NCBI GenBank assembly: GCA_000753455.2
Contig: LM994670.1
Span: forward strand, 1,988,834 to 2,052,833
Origin: Clostridium jeddahitimonense
GTDB taxonomy: Bacteria; Bacillota; Clostridia; Clostridiales; Clostridiaceae
Direction of reading: 5' to 3'
DNA length: 64,000 bases
In this document: piece after piece, positions 47,826-58,795 of the stretch
How positions within the stretch are numbered: position 1 is the stretch's first letter
Layout of the letters: each line of letters opens with the position of its first letter
Position numbers and translations under genes: made by a program
The notes under the pieces: model-generated
What the model was told of the DNA's origin: nothing
Databases searched by the model: none
Seen by the model: only the letters and a program-made list of their open reading frames with translations

Positions 47826-48449
47826 TTAAATAACTCCTATTTTTTTAGCTATTTCTAAATTTACTCCTAATACATTAACTGTTTCTTCACCGAATATATT
47901 TAAAAACTTCCCTTTAGTATTATTATCAATAATCTCTAGTAACTCTTCTTCTGCTAAGCCTGTAGTTTTTACTAGATTAGCAACTTGTATTTTAGCAGAC
48001 TCAGGAGAAATATGAGGGTCAAGGCCTGAACCTGAAGCGGTTAATAAATCTGTTGGTATATCTTCTTTTTCTATATCAGGATTATTTTTCAAAAATTCGG
48101 CCATATCTTCTTCAACTCTTGTTATTAGCTCCGGATTTGATGGAGCGTAGTTATCTGATCCTGAGCTAACTCCAGCATAAGTTCCATTTTCTTTTTCTTC
48201 AGCTGTATAAGTATTATAATTTACAGCTGATGGACGACATTTCATAAATTTTTCATCAGTAAAGTCTTGTCCTACTAGCTCTGAACCTACTTCTTTTCCA
48301 TTAACCTCTATAATACTTCCATTAGCTTTATTAGGAAATAATACTTGTGAAATACCTGTTACAACTAATGGATAGATTATTCCACATAGTACTAATAATA
48401 CCACTGAAAAAATTACTATCTTTTTTAATCCATTTAACATTTTTCTCAT
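47826..48449 (-). CDS. kdpC: K+-transporting ATPase subunit C
   Basis: 207 residues: one N-terminal membrane helix (LKKIVIFSVVLLVLCGIIYP) and an external domain with GQDFTDEKFMKCRPSAVNYN, GSGLDPHISPESAKIQVANL. Assembles and stabilises the KdpFABC pump. Fifteen bases after kdpB. Last gene of kdpFABC. Confidence 0.97.
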   Translation of the reverse strand: MRKMLNGLKKIVIFSVVLLVLCGIIYPLVVTGISQVLFPNKANGSIIEVNGKEVGSELVGQDFTDEKFMKCRPSAVNYNTYTAEEKENGTYAGVSSGSDNYAPSNPELITRVEEDMAEFLKNNPDIEKEDIPTDLLTASGSGLDPHISPESAKIQVANLVKTTGLAEEELLEIIDNNTKGKFLNIFGEETVNVLGVNLEIAKKIGVI

Positions 48450-48464
48450 TTTTGTTTCCTCCTA

Positions 48465-50522
48465 TTATATTCCTATAATCTTTAATAAAGGATTTATTAT
48501 AAGGTCTATAATCTTTATACCTATAAATGGTGTAATTACTCCGCCTAAACCGTAAATAAGCATATTTTTAGCTAACATTTTTCCAGAGCTCATAGGTTTA
48601 TACTTAACACCTTTCATTGCTAAAGGAATAAGTGCTGGAATTATTATTGCATTAAATATTAAGGCAGATAAAATAGCACTTTCTGGAGTTGCAAGTTTCA
48701 TAATATTAAGAATTTGCATTTCTGGTATTACTATCATAAATATAGCTGGAATTATAGCGAAGTATTTTGCAACGTCATTTGCTATACTAAATGTAGTAAG
48801 TGATCCTCTTGTGATTAGAAGCTGTTTACCTATTTCTACAACTTCAAGAATCTTTGTTGGATCTGAATCTAAGTCAACCATATTGGCGGCTTCTTTTGCT
48901 GCAGAGGTACCACTATTCATAGCTAGTCCTACATTAGCTTGAGCAAGTGCTGGAGCATCATTTGTCCCATCACCAGTCATTGCAACGATCTTACCTTCAG
49001 CTTGTTCCTTCTTTATAGCTTCTATCTTATCTTCAGGCTTACATTCAGCTATAAACCCATCTACTCCTGCTTCTTGAGCTATAGTTGCTGCTGTTAGTGG
49101 ATTATCTCCAGTACACATTATAGTTTTTATTCCTATTTCACGAAGTCTTGCAAATCTCTCTACTAATCCTGGTTTAACTGTATCTTTTAAATATATTACT
49201 CCAAGAATTTTGTTATCTACTGATACTACAAGCGGTGTTCCTCCTAGCTTTGATACGTCATTAACACTATTTTCTAAGTCATCTGGAATACTTCCATTTT
49301 GTTCTTTTACATATTTAATAATTGAATCTGCTGCACCTTTTCTAATTTTTGTACCATCTTCTAAATCTATTCCACTCATACGAGTTTGTGCTGTAAATTC
49401 TATAAAGGTTGCATCATAAAATTTATTTATATCAAGTTTATTATCAAGAGTAGTTCCAAGCTCAACAATAGATTTCCCTTCTGGAGTATCATCTTTTAAT
49501 GAGGATGCTACTGAGTACTTAATAAGTTCACCTTCACTAACTCCATAAACAGGGATAAATTTTGATGCTAGACGATTCCCATATGTTATAGTTCCTGTTT
49601 TATCAAGAATCATAGTATCTACATCCCCACAAGCTTCTACTGCTTTACCTGACATAGCAATTACATTAAATCTTGTTACTCTATCCATTCCAGCTATTCC
49701 AATTGCTGAAAGAAGACCTCCTATAGTTGTTGGAATTAAACATACTGTTAAAGCAATCAATGTTGAAATTGGAATATCTACGTTGCAATACGCTGCTATA
49801 GGATGTAAAGTAACTATAACTATAAGAAATATAATAGTTAAGCTTACAAGTAACGTATTAAGTGCTATCTCATTAGGTGTCTTTTGTCTTGAAGCACCTT
49901 CAACCATATTTATCATCTTATCTAAGAAAGATTCACCTGGGGATGATGTTATAATAATCTTTAGCCAATCACTAGCCACAGTAGTTCCACCAGTAACTGA
50001 TGCAAAATCTCCTCCACTTTCCTTTACTACTGGTGCTGATTCCCCTGTAATTGCAGATTCATCTACTGAAGCAATTCCATCTATAACTTCACCATCATTT
50101 GGTATTATTTCTCCACTCTTTACTAAAACTATATCGCCTTTTTTTAGTTCTGAAGCATTTATTATCTCTTCAGTTCCATCATCATATACAATTCTAGCCT
50201 TAGTATCCTTCTGAGTTTTCTTTAAAGTCTCTGCTTGAGCCTTACCTCTTCCTTCCGCTACTGCTTCAGCAAAGTTTGCAAATAATACAGTTATAAACAG
50301 TATTACAGAAACTACAATATTATATAACCTTAAATCTTCTACACTTTCTCCAAATATATTAGGAAATATAGAAAGTAATACTGTTATAAAAAAGCCTACT
50401 TCTACTACAAACATAACTGGATTTTTAATCATATATTTAGGGTTTAATTTTATAAATGAATTTATTACTGATGATCTTAAAATATCTTTAGTAATAAACT
50501 TTGAATTTTTCTTTTTACTCAT
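48465..50522 (-). CDS. kdpB: K+-transporting P-type ATPase subunit B
   Basis: Catalytic ATPase of the pump. 685 residues. [14 protein letters not shown] holds the phosphorylated Asp, [11 protein letters not shown] the actuator TGES loop, and [13 protein letters not shown], then [19 protein letters not shown] the hinge. ATG 50522 (RBS AGAGGTG) is chosen over an in-frame start seven codons earlier. kdpA ends 11 bases upstream. Confidence 0.97.
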   Translation of the reverse strand: MSKKKNSKFITKDILRSSVINSFIKLNPKYMIKNPVMFVVEVGFFITVLLSIFPNIFGESVEDLRLYNIVVSVILFITVLFANFAEAVAEGRGKAQAETLKKTQKDTKARIVYDDGTEEIINASELKKGDIVLVKSGEIIPNDGEVIDGIASVDESAITGESAPVVKESGGDFASVTGGTTVASDWLKIIITSSPGESFLDKMINMVEGASRQKTPNEIALNTLLVSLTIIFLIVIVTLHPIAAYCNVDIPISTLIALTVCLIPTTIGGLLSAIGIAGMDRVTRFNVIAMSGKAVEACGDVDTMILDKTGTITYGNRLASKFIPVYGVSEGELIKYSVASSLKDDTPEGKSIVELGTTLDNKLDINKFYDATFIEFTAQTRMSGIDLEDGTKIRKGAADSIIKYVKEQNGSIPDDLENSVNDVSKLGGTPLVVSVDNKILGVIYLKDTVKPGLVERFARLREIGIKTIMCTGDNPLTAATIAQEAGVDGFIAECKPEDKIEAIKKEQAEGKIVAMTGDGTNDAPALAQANVGLAMNSGTSAAKEAANMVDLDSDPTKILEVVEIGKQLLITRGSLTTFSIANDVAKYFAIIPAIFMIVIPEMQILNIMKLATPESAILSALIFNAIIIPALIPLAMKGVKYKPMSSGKMLAKNMLIYGLGGVITPFIGIKIIDLIINPLLKIIGI

Positions 50523-50533
50523 ACAAATCACCT

Positions 50534-52258
50534 CTATCTCCAAAGAGTTAAATGTTCTGCTATAGGTCCTAGTGATAAAACTGGAAAGAATGTTAACGCA
50601 GAAAATATTAAAACTACCATAACTAATGTTAATGAAAATCCAAAGGTATTTGTCCTAAGTGTTCCTATGGATTCATTTACTCTTCTTTTAGCCATTAATG
50701 ATCCTGCAATTGCTAACTGAATGATTATTGTTATATAACGCCCTACAAACATTACAATTCCTGTAGTTATATTCCAAAAGTAGCTATTATCTGCAAGTCC
50801 TTCAAAGCCTGAACCATTATTAGCTGCTGAGGATGCAAATTCATATAGTACTTGTGTAAGTCCATGGAATCCTGGATTGCTTATCCCATCAACTCCTGCT
50901 GAAACTGAAACAGCCAATGCTGAAAATGCTAATATAAGTAATGGATGAAGTATAATACACATAGCTGCGAGCTTCATTTCTTTTCCTTCTATCTTCTTTC
51001 CAAGATATTCAGGTGTACGTCCTATCATAAGTCCGCAAATAAATACAGCTATAATTGCATATAATGCCATATTCATAAATCCTACACCTTTACCTCCAAA
51101 AACTACATTTAGCATCATATTTAGTAATGCTACCATTCCTCCTAGAGGTGTAAGTGTATCATGCATATTGTTTACTGTACCTGTTGTAAATGAAGTGGTT
51201 ACAGTTGTAAATAAGGATGACTGAGCTATCCCAAATCTTACTTCTTTACCTTCCATACTTCCCATAGCTTGGCTTAACCCAACCTCTGCTAGCTCAGGAT
51301 TTCCAGCTTTCTCTGCTAAATAACAAACTGTAAGCCCTATTAAGAATAAAATTGACATAGCTACGAAAATTGTTCTACCTTCCCCACCAAACAATACATT
51401 ATTCTTATTTTTATTACTGCCAATATCTTCTTCTTTTTTACGATAATATACCATAAGACCAAAAACTATAATACAAGCCCCTGGTAAAACCATCATTGAT
51501 AATAACTCTATAATATTTGAAACAACTGTAGGGTTTTCTAAAGGTGTTGATGAATTGGCCCCTAAAAATCCACCACCATTAGTTCCTATATGCTTTATTG
51601 ACTCAAGAGCTGCTATAGGTCCCATAGCGATATCTTGATATTTTCCTTCTATTGTCTCTACAGTTTTATTAGCACTTAAATTTTGTGGGACACCTTGTCC
51701 AACTAGTAAAATACCAACTATTAAAGAAAGTGGTATTAAAACTCTAGTAGTTACTCTAACTACATCAACGAAAAAGTTTCCTAAGCTTTTCTTACCTGCT
51801 ATACCTCTAATAAAGGCCATACATACTGCATATCCGCTAGCTGCAGCTAAAAACATCATAAATATAATAACTGCCATTTGGCTTAAATATGATAAACCAG
51901 ATTCTCCTGAATAATGCTGAAGGTTTGTATTAGTCATAAAACTTATAATTGTATTAAATGAAAGGCTTGGTTCCATTGATTCTATATTATTAGGATTAAA
52001 TATAGGTACATTTTGAATTCTAAGAATTATATAACCAATTAAAATCATCACACTATTTGTAGCTATAAGAGCTAATGCATACTGCCTCCAATTCATATCC
52101 TCTTTTTTAATCCCACATATTCTAAAGATAAAATTATCTATAGGATTAAAAACAGGATCTGCAAAGGTCTTTTTATTATCAGCTATATGATATAAATATC
52201 TACCAATTGGTATAACTAATGCAATAAATAAACATAAAACTAAAATTATTTGTAACAT
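50534..52258 (-). CDS. kdpA: K+-transporting ATPase subunit A
   Basis: Channel-like K+-binding membrane subunit, 574 residues. Selectivity-filter pieces: [37 protein letters not shown] and [16 protein letters not shown] before the ATG is weak (GGGGGATAAG). Follows kdpF by 17 bases. Confidence 0.97.
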   Translation of the reverse strand: MLQIILVLCLFIALVIPIGRYLYHIADNKKTFADPVFNPIDNFIFRICGIKKEDMNWRQYALALIATNSVMILIGYIILRIQNVPIFNPNNIESMEPSLSFNTIISFMTNTNLQHYSGESGLSYLSQMAVIIFMMFLAAASGYAVCMAFIRGIAGKKSLGNFFVDVVRVTTRVLIPLSLIVGILLVGQGVPQNLSANKTVETIEGKYQDIAMGPIAALESIKHIGTNGGGFLGANSSTPLENPTVVSNIIELLSMMVLPGACIIVFGLMVYYRKKEEDIGSNKNKNNVLFGGEGRTIFVAMSILFLIGLTVCYLAEKAGNPELAEVGLSQAMGSMEGKEVRFGIAQSSLFTTVTTSFTTGTVNNMHDTLTPLGGMVALLNMMLNVVFGGKGVGFMNMALYAIIAVFICGLMIGRTPEYLGKKIEGKEMKLAAMCIILHPLLILAFSALAVSVSAGVDGISNPGFHGLTQVLYEFASSAANNGSGFEGLADNSYFWNITTGIVMFVGRYITIIIQLAIAGSLMAKRRVNESIGTLRTNTFGFSLTLVMVVLIFSALTFFPVLSLGPIAEHLTLWR

Positions 52259-52275
52259 ATCTTATCCCCCTAAAC

Positions 52276-52353
52276 TTAAAACTTCTCTGGATTCACAAGA
52301 GCATATAAAAGATATCCTCCGAGAAAAATTATTATTATTCCTAACAAAAACAT
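52276..52353 (-). CDS. kdpF: KdpF small subunit
   Basis: A 25-residue single-helix peptide, FLLGIIIIFLGGYLLYALVN followed by PEKF, with the family ending YALxNPExF. Strong RBS GGGGGAAAA. Stabilises the KdpFABC complex. Easily missed for its size, but its position directly before kdpA and its sequence are diagnostic. Confidence 0.93.
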   Translation of the reverse strand: MFLLGIIIIFLGGYLLYALVNPEKF

Positions 52354-52371
52354 AAAAGTTTTCCCCCTTAA

Positions 52372-52461
52372 TTACTTATTTATTTGTTTATCACACCATC
52401 TTATTAATAAGCTGCTGCTTGAGAAAAGTATGAAAATTAATCCTATCATCATTAAATCCAT
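52372..52461 (-). CDS. 29-residue membrane peptide upstream of kdpF
   Basis: Strong RBS GGAGGTGG, then MDLMMIGLIFILFSSSSLL and IRWCDKQINK: one hydrophobic helix with a basic Cys-containing tail, 18 bases before kdpF. Reads as a real first cistron of the kdp operon; I do not know its role. Possible functions include complex assembly or regulation of KdpD. Confidence 0.6.
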   Translation of the reverse strand: MDLMMIGLIFILFSSSSLLIRWCDKQINK

Positions 52462-52548
52462 AGTTTACGTCCACCTCCTATTGCTTTTATGTATTTAATA
52501 TATAACTTACCAAATAAAGTTTGTGTTAATCTTATATATAAAGACATA

Positions 52549-52564
52549 AAGAAAGTATAAAGAT
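52549..52564 (-). promoter_or_regulatory. putative KdpE-binding site for kdpFABC
   Basis: Minus strand ATCTTTATACTTTCTT, in the same orientation as kdp transcription and upstream of AT-rich promoter sequence. Its exact inverted copy serves the other side (52613-52628). The TTTATACTTT core resembles, from memory, the E. coli KdpE site. Confidence 0.65.
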
Positions 52565-52612
52565 TTTATTTAGTATTATTTAAATTTATTAATATCAAAC
52601 ACTTCATAAAAT

Positions 52613-52628
52613 ATCTTTATACTTTCTT
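52613..52628 (+). promoter_or_regulatory. putative KdpE-binding site for kdpDE
   Basis: Plus strand ATCTTTATACTTTCTT, reading toward kdpD, 48 bases from its inverted copy. A TATAAT-like stretch follows at about 52673. Confidence 0.65.
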
Positions 52629-52719
52629 AACATCTATAAATAAATCTTTATTTTATTTTTATATTCACTATATTATAATTGTTGTATAAAATTAACTTAT
52701 TTTAAATATGGGGGTTAAA

Positions 52720-55416
52720 ATGAATGATTCTAGACCTGATCCTGAAAAACTACTTAAGGAAATAAAGAAAAAGGAAGAAGAGTCTTCTCGTGGTAAACTT
52801 AAAATATTTTTTGGTTATGCTGCTGGTGTAGGTAAAACCTATGCTATGCTCGAAGCAGCTCATGCTTCAAAAAACTTAGGTATAGATGTAATTGTAGGGT
52901 ACATAGAGCCCCATTCTAGGCCAGAAACAATAAGTCTTCTTGATGGTTTAGAAATATTACCACCATTAATAATAAATAAAAAAGGTATTACATTAAAAGA
53001 ATTTGATGTAGATAAGGCTATTGAAAGACATCCAAAGATTATTTTAGTAGATGAACTCGCTCATACAAATGCTCATTTATGCCGTAATTTAAAAAGATAT
53101 CAAGATATTGAAGAATTATTAAAGGCTGGTATCGATGTTTATACAACAGTTAATGTTCAACATATAGAAAGCTTAAATGATATAGTCTACCAAATAACTA
53201 AAATTACAGTTAACGAAAGAATTCCTGATAAGGTTTTTGATAATGCAGATAAAATTGAATTAGTTGATATTGAACCTGATGACTTAATAGCTAGATTAAA
53301 TAGTGGTAAAGTCTATAAAAGTAGCCAAGCTAAAAGAGCTTTAGAGAATTTCTTTACTAAAGATAATCTCATTGCACTTAGAGAAATAGCTTTAAGACGT
53401 ACAGCAGATCAAATAAATAACACCTTTGAAAAAAGAATACCGAAATCTAATCATAGTTATTATACTAATGAACACATATTGATATGTTTATCAAGCTCAC
53501 CATCTAATGCAAAAGTAATCCGTACTGCTGCTAGAATGGCCAATGCTTTTCATGGCAAATTTACAGCATTATTTGTTGAAACACCTAATACAAAAGAGTT
53601 TTCAAAAAATAATATAAACAATTTAAGGTCAAATGTTAAACTTGCTGAACAGCTTGGTGCAAATATCGTAACTATATATGGGGATAATATTCCTAAACAA
53701 ATTGCATATTATGCAAGTATATCAAATGTATCAAAATTAGTTATCGGAAGATCTAATAATAAGAAAGGTCTTTTCCCAAAGCAAAGTTTTGTAGGAACCT
53801 TAACAGAGCTTGCCCCTAGCTTAGAAATATACATTATTCCTGATAGTATAAAACCTTATAATAAAAATAATCCTAGACGTTTTAAAATAATTACACCTAA
53901 ATTTATTGATATATTAAAATCAATTCTTATTTTGATAACAATAACTATTTTAGGATATTTATTTTATAAACTAGGTTTTAATGAAGCAAATATTATTACA
54001 GTTTATATATTAGGAGTTTTATTTATATCAATATGTACAGACGGGAAGCTATATAGTACAATCGCTTCGTTTTTAAGTGTTCTTATATTTAATTATTTTT
54101 TTACTGAACCTAGATTTACATTAAAGGCATATGATAATGGTTATCCAGTTACCTTTATAATTATGTTCATAGCAGCTACATTAACAAGCACCTTAACTAA
54201 AAGAGTAAAAAAACAAGGTCATCAAAGTGCTATGCAAGCAAGAAGTACAGAGGTTTTATTAGAAACTAGTCAGAAACTTCAACAAGCAACTGATAAAGCT
54301 AATATCTACTCTGTTATGGGTGAACAATTATTAAAGCTTCTTAACTCTACAGTTATGATATATCCAGTAACTAACAATAGCATTACTTCTACTCCAATAA
54401 CTTTTCTTAGCTCTACCGAAGAGTCTATTGATGAATATATTACTTCTGATGAAATAGCTGTTGCAAAGTGGGTTCTTAAAAATAATAAAAATGCTGGAGC
54501 TACTACTCACACCTTATCTGGTGCGAGATGCTTATATCTTTCAGTTAGAGGACAAGATACTGTTTATGCTGTTGTAGGTATTGCTATAAATAAGTCTGAG
54601 CTTGATTCCTATGAAAGAAATCTACTAATTGCTATGCTTGGAGAATTTGGACTTTCACTTGAAAAAGAAACTATTAACGAAATAAAAAAAGAAATCCATG
54701 CTCAAGCAAAGCAGGAACAACTTAGATCTAACCTTTTACGTGCCATCTCTCATGACTTAAGAACTCCTTTAACATCAATCTTAGGAAATGTAGGATTTCT
54801 AATAGGTAATGGAGATATGTTAGATAAAGATAAAATTAATGAATTATATTTAGATATATATGATGATTCTAAATGGCTTATTAACTTAGTTGAAAATATA
54901 CTATCAGTAACTAGACTAGATAATGGTTCTGTTTCTATTAAGCTAGAGCCTGAATTATTAGATGAAGTAATTTTAGAAGCACTTAAACATATTAATAGAC
55001 GGTGCTCTGAATATAATATTACTGTTGATTTATCAGATGACTTTTTAATGGCTAATATGGATTCTAAGTTAATAATTCAAGTAATAATTAATATTGTAGA
55101 TAATGCTATAAAATATACTCCACCTGGAACAAATATTAAAATAAGTGCTCGCCCTTATACTGAAGATAGATTAGTTATAGAAATCAGTGATAATGGTAAC
55201 GGAATTAGTGATACTGACAAACTTAAAATATTTGACATGTTCTTTACTTCAAGTAATAATACTGGTGATAATAGACGGGGTTTAGGCTTAGGATTATCAC
55301 TTTGTCAATCAATAATTAATGCTCATGACGGTGAGATTTGGGTAAGCGATAATAAGCCTAAGGGAACTATTTTTTCATTTACGCTTAAATCAAAGGAGGT
55401 TAAAATCTATGAATAA
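52720..55416 (+). CDS. kdpD: KdpD sensor histidine kinase
   Basis: Membrane sensor of K+ limitation and turgor, about 898 residues. In order: KdpD N-terminal domain with Walker A GYAAGVGKTYAML and Walker B ILVDELAHTNAH; USP-like domain (about 245-370); four membrane helices (about 395-490); GAF-like region; HisKA with AISHDLRTPLTS (His); ATPase with DNAIKYTPPG and GLGLGLSLCQS. ATG 52720 follows GGGGG; an upstream in-frame ATG overlaps that site. Overlaps kdpE by 8 bases. Confidence 0.97.
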   Translation: MNDSRPDPEKLLKEIKKKEEESSRGKLKIFFGYAAGVGKTYAMLEAAHASKNLGIDVIVGYIEPHSRPETISLLDGLEILPPLIINKKGITLKEFDVDKAIERHPKIILVDELAHTNAHLCRNLKRYQDIEELLKAGIDVYTTVNVQHIESLNDIVYQITKITVNERIPDKVFDNADKIELVDIEPDDLIARLNSGKVYKSSQAKRALENFFTKDNLIALREIALRRTADQINNTFEKRIPKSNHSYYTNEHILICLSSSPSNAKVIRTAARMANAFHGKFTALFVETPNTKEFSKNNINNLRSNVKLAEQLGANIVTIYGDNIPKQIAYYASISNVSKLVIGRSNNKKGLFPKQSFVGTLTELAPSLEIYIIPDSIKPYNKNNPRRFKIITPKFIDILKSILILITITILGYLFYKLGFNEANIITVYILGVLFISICTDGKLYSTIASFLSVLIFNYFFTEPRFTLKAYDNGYPVTFIIMFIAATLTSTLTKRVKKQGHQSAMQARSTEVLLETSQKLQQATDKANIYSVMGEQLLKLLNSTVMIYPVTNNSITSTPITFLSSTEESIDEYITSDEIAVAKWVLKNNKNAGATTHTLSGARCLYLSVRGQDTVYAVVGIAINKSELDSYERNLLIAMLGEFGLSLEKETINEIKKEIHAQAKQEQLRSNLLRAISHDLRTPLTSILGNVGFLIGNGDMLDKDKINELYLDIYDDSKWLINLVENILSVTRLDNGSVSIKLEPELLDEVILEALKHINRRCSEYNITVDLSDDFLMANMDSKLIIQVIINIVDNAIKYTPPGTNIKISARPYTEDRLVIEISDNGNGISDTDKLKIFDMFFTSSNNTGDNRRGLGLGLSLCQSIINAHDGEIWVSDNKPKGTIFSFTLKSKEVKIYE

Positions 55417-56113
55417 CTATAATATTTTCATTATAGAAGACGATAAAGCCATAAGAAACTTGATAACGACAACTTTAGAAGTTCAAGGATATAAATATCA
55501 AACAGCCTCTAATGGAAGTTCTGCTATTATGGGAGTACTTTCCTCAAAGCCTGATATAATCATCTTAGATTTAGGTCTTCCTGATATGGATGGTATTGAT
55601 ATAATAAAAAAGATTCGTTCATGGTCTGATGTTCCAATAATAGTTGTTAGCGCTAGAAGTGAAGATAAAGATAAAATCGATGCTCTTGACTCTGGAGCAG
55701 ATGACTATTTAACAAAACCATTTAGTACCGATGAATTACTCGCAAGGCTTAGAGTTACATTAAGAAGACTTAGAAATCAAAACTCTACACCTCAATCTGT
55801 ATCTGATACAACTTTTATTAATGGCGACTTAAAAATTGATTATTTATCAAGACAAGTTTATATAGAAGATAAAGAAATACATCTTACCCCAAACGAGTAC
55901 AAGCTCTTATGCTTACTTGCTAAAAATGTAGGTCGTGTTCTTACTCATAATTACATTCTTAAAGAGGTTTGGGATAGCACATTATCCTGTGATACACAAT
56001 CATTAAGAGTATTTATGGCTACACTTAGAAAAAAAATAGAAAAAGATAAATCTAATCCAAAGTATATTCAAACTCATATTGGTGTTGGATATAGAATGAT
56101 TAAAATTGATTAG
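55409..56113 (+). CDS. kdpE: KdpE response regulator
   Basis: 234 residues: receiver domain with IEDDKAIRNL, PDIIILDLGLPDMDG (phospho-Asp) and DYLTKPF (Lys), then an OmpR-type winged helix ending DTQSLRVFMATLRKKIEKD and HIGVGYRM. Activates kdpFABC, probably at the inverted 16-bp sites near 52.55-52.63 kb. Confidence 0.97.
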   Translation: MNNYNIFIIEDDKAIRNLITTTLEVQGYKYQTASNGSSAIMGVLSSKPDIIILDLGLPDMDGIDIIKKIRSWSDVPIIVVSARSEDKDKIDALDSGADDYLTKPFSTDELLARLRVTLRRLRNQNSTPQSVSDTTFINGDLKIDYLSRQVYIEDKEIHLTPNEYKLLCLLAKNVGRVLTHNYILKEVWDSTLSCDTQSLRVFMATLRKKIEKDKSNPKYIQTHIGVGYRMIKID

Positions 56114-56119
56114 TTTATT

Positions 56120-56155
56120 AAAATAACGGACTACTTCCTAGTAGTCCGTTATTTT
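56120..56155. terminator. bidirectional terminator between kdpE and TPR gene
   Basis: AAAATAACGGACTACT-TCCT-AGTAGTCCGTTATTTT: perfect 16-pair stem with a 4-nt loop; overlaps the stop of the convergent TPR gene. Confidence 0.9.
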
Positions 56156-56526
56156 GATTGTAAATTAGTATATAAATTTTTTGTATCTAAGTTTATACAC
56201 GCCCTATAAAAATCCTCTCCATACTCTATATACTTTTCAGTTCTTTTATAATTATAAGAAGTTATTCTTTGTAAATTATTCATAGGTGCTTTAAAGGTTG
56301 GCTCTAAATCCCAAGCTGCTCTATAATGCTTTCCTGACATATTTAAATCACCTTTCTTCTCATAATATATTCCTAATAAATTATGGACTTCTCCTGAAGA
56401 ATCATTTATAAACATAGCTTTATGAATATAATCTAATGCTACTTCAAAATTATTTTCTTTTAAGTTGCTTATTGCTTCTTTAATATTTCTTGTATATTCT
56501 TTTTCAACTAAATACATATCAAACAT
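56149..56526 (-). CDS. TPR repeat protein
   Basis: 125 residues with two clear tetratricopeptide repeats (NNFEVALDYIHKAMFINDSS and HNLLGIYYEKKGDLNMSGKH, then YRAAWDLEPTFKAPMNNL). A small protein-protein adaptor of unknown partner. RBS GGAGG 10 bases upstream. Convergent with kdpE. Confidence 0.8.
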   Translation of the reverse strand: MFDMYLVEKEYTRNIKEAISNLKENNFEVALDYIHKAMFINDSSGEVHNLLGIYYEKKGDLNMSGKHYRAAWDLEPTFKAPMNNLQRITSYNYKRTEKYIEYGEDFYRACINLDTKNLYTNLQSK

Positions 56527-56652
56527 AATTCTTATGCCTCCATATCCACCTTTCCTTTTGCCTATATTATATAAAGAAAAAAATAAATAGGATGTTAAGA
56601 TATATTCATACTTATAAAGATCATATTAAAATTTGTAGTTTTACTTATCGAG

Positions 56653-56694
56653 TAAAAAAATAATGGAAAAGCCCTTAATCTAAAGACTCTTCCA
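56653..56694 (-). terminator. terminator of rnj
   Basis: On the minus strand an imperfect stem from ATGGAAGAGTCTT to AAGGGCTTTTCCAT is followed by TTATTTTTTT, 16 bases after the RNase J stop. Confidence 0.65.
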
Positions 56695-56709
56695 TATTAT
56701 AATATTTTA

Positions 56710-58374
56710 CTATATCTCCATTATAATTGGTATAATTATAGGTTTTCTCTTTGTTTTGCTATAAATAAAATATCCTACTTCATTACGTATATATTTCTTT
56801 ATTTCACTCCATTTTAGAATTCTATTATCTATGCAATATTCTAAACTTCTACTAGCTACTTCCCTTATTTCAGAAACTAGTCCTTCAGATTCTCTAACAT
56901 ATACAAACCCTCTAGTCACTATATCAGGTCCACATAAAATATCCTTGCTTTCTTTTTCTAAAGTAACAACAATATTTATAATTCCATCATTAGATAATAC
57001 CTTTCTATCTCTTAATACAATATTTCCAATATCACCGATACCAACACCATCTACTAAAACATTCCCAACTTGGACTTTTCCATTTATTCTAGCGGTTTTT
57101 CTAGTAAGTTCTAAAACATTTCCATTTTCTAATATAAATGTATTTTCCTTTTTTAATCCAAGCTGTTGTGCTATAAGTGAATGTTTTCTTAAATGCTTAT
57201 ACTCTCCATGTACAGGCATAAAAAACTTTGGTCTAACTATAGAATGTATAAGCTTTAATTCTTCTTCACAAGCGTGACCAGATACATGAATATCTTCAAT
57301 AGCTTTATATATTACATTAGCGCCTTTTTTAACTAACTCATTTATAACTCTTGATACTGGCTTTTCATTTCCTGGTATAGGAGTAGCAGAAATAATTATC
57401 ATATCACCTTGTTCGATATGTATACTTCTATGAGTTCCTGCTGCTATTCTAGTCAATGCTGACATTGGCTCTCCTTGACTACCTGTAGTTACAATAGTAA
57501 TTTGATCACTATTATATAGCTTAATATCTTTTAAATCTACCAATGTTCCGTCTGGTATATTTAAGTAACCTAAATTCATTGCAACTTCTGATATTTTCTC
57601 CATACTTCTTCCACTAAAAGCTACTTTTCTTCCATATATCACTGAAGAATCTATTATTTGTTGTAACCTATGGATATTAGATGCAAATGTTGCAACTATT
57701 ATTCTACCATTAGCTTTTGAAAATAGATTTTTTAGAGTTTCCCCTACTGTCTTTTCTGACATTGTATATCCACTATGTCCTGAATTAGTACTATCAGCCA
57801 TAAGAAGTAATACTCCACGCTTCCCTAACTCTGCAAATCTACCTAAGTCTATTACTTCTCCATCTACCGGGGTAAAATCTACTTTAAAATCACCTGTGTG
57901 AACTATTACTCCTAATGGAGTATGTATAGCAAGAGCACAGCTATCAGCAATACTATGATTGGTTCTTATAAATTCTACCTTAAGCTTATCAAGCTTAATA
58001 ATTTCACCTGGTGTTACTAAATTCAAAGATGTAGTACTTAGCATATTAGCTTCATCAAGCTTACTTTCAATTAAGCCTAATGTTAATTTAGTCCCATAAA
58101 TAGGTACATTAATTTGTTTTAATATATATGAAAAAGCTCCTATATGATCTTCATGTCCATGAGTTACAAAAAAGCCTTTTACTCTTTCCTTATTTTTTAC
58201 TAGGTAAGATACATCAGGAATTACTACATCAACTCCTAGCATATCAGAATCTGGAAAAGTCATTCCACAGTCTATTACTACTATCTCCTCTCCATACTCT
58301 ATAACAGTAATATTCTTACCTACCTCACCTAATCCACCTAAAGGTATGACCTTTATTCTATTTTTATTTTCCAT
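56710..58374 (-). CDS. rnj: ribonuclease J
   Basis: Metallo-beta-lactamase/beta-CASP RNase with 5'-3' exo- and endonuclease activity in mRNA decay and rRNA maturation. 554 residues. FVTHGHEDHIGAF supplies zinc ligands; VHTGDFKVDFTPVDG and ADSTNSGHSGYTMSE, then TTGSQGEPMSALTRIA and HVSGHACEEELK are beta-CASP motifs. C-terminal domain from about 450. RBS AAGGAG. Stands alone; J1 versus J2 not decided. Confidence 0.96.
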   Translation of the reverse strand: MENKNRIKVIPLGGLGEVGKNITVIEYGEEIVVIDCGMTFPDSDMLGVDVVIPDVSYLVKNKERVKGFFVTHGHEDHIGAFSYILKQINVPIYGTKLTLGLIESKLDEANMLSTTSLNLVTPGEIIKLDKLKVEFIRTNHSIADSCALAIHTPLGVIVHTGDFKVDFTPVDGEVIDLGRFAELGKRGVLLLMADSTNSGHSGYTMSEKTVGETLKNLFSKANGRIIVATFASNIHRLQQIIDSSVIYGRKVAFSGRSMEKISEVAMNLGYLNIPDGTLVDLKDIKLYNSDQITIVTTGSQGEPMSALTRIAAGTHRSIHIEQGDMIIISATPIPGNEKPVSRVINELVKKGANVIYKAIEDIHVSGHACEEELKLIHSIVRPKFFMPVHGEYKHLRKHSLIAQQLGLKKENTFILENGNVLELTRKTARINGKVQVGNVLVDGVGIGDIGNIVLRDRKVLSNDGIINIVVTLEKESKDILCGPDIVTRGFVYVRESEGLVSEIREVASRSLEYCIDNRILKWSEIKKYIRNEVGYFIYSKTKRKPIIIPIIMEI

Positions 58375-58795
58375 TAAAATCTCCTTAGTTAATTATCCAT
58401 AATTTTTATTTAATAAAATAATCCGCTCAACTAATAAATTAAAATTCTTAATCTACTTAACATTAAATTAAAAATCCACTAATGCCCGTATCAAATTTTT
58501 AATTGTATTAATGATTAAATAATTTATTTTAGTCTATAAAAAAACTTAAATAAATACAGAGCTTTATAGCAAATATATTCATTTAACTTCCTTTACAACT
58601 ACTCCTATTATATATAATAAACTTTTTAATTTCAATCTACTTTTTATTTTTATCTAGTTTATCATATAATTATCTACATACTTTTTTATCTAATAACTCT
58701 ATTTTTATTATATATAATAAAAGAATTAGTAGTTAGATTAAATTAATTTAACTACTAATTCTACTTTCAACTTAACCAATTATAATCTTTTTAAT
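58375..58795. other. AT-rich intergenic region
   Basis: Over 400 bases: the rnj promoter side and, at 58722-58762, a hairpin AGAATTAGTAGTTA / TAACTACTAATTCT (perfect 14 pairs) that may end the FAD remnant transcript. The sequence TTATATATAATAA occurs twice. No gene seen. Confidence 0.5.

Noticed and set aside
52708..52720. Earlier ATG for kdpD
   Set aside because: It overlaps the GGGGG ribosome site that serves ATG 52720.
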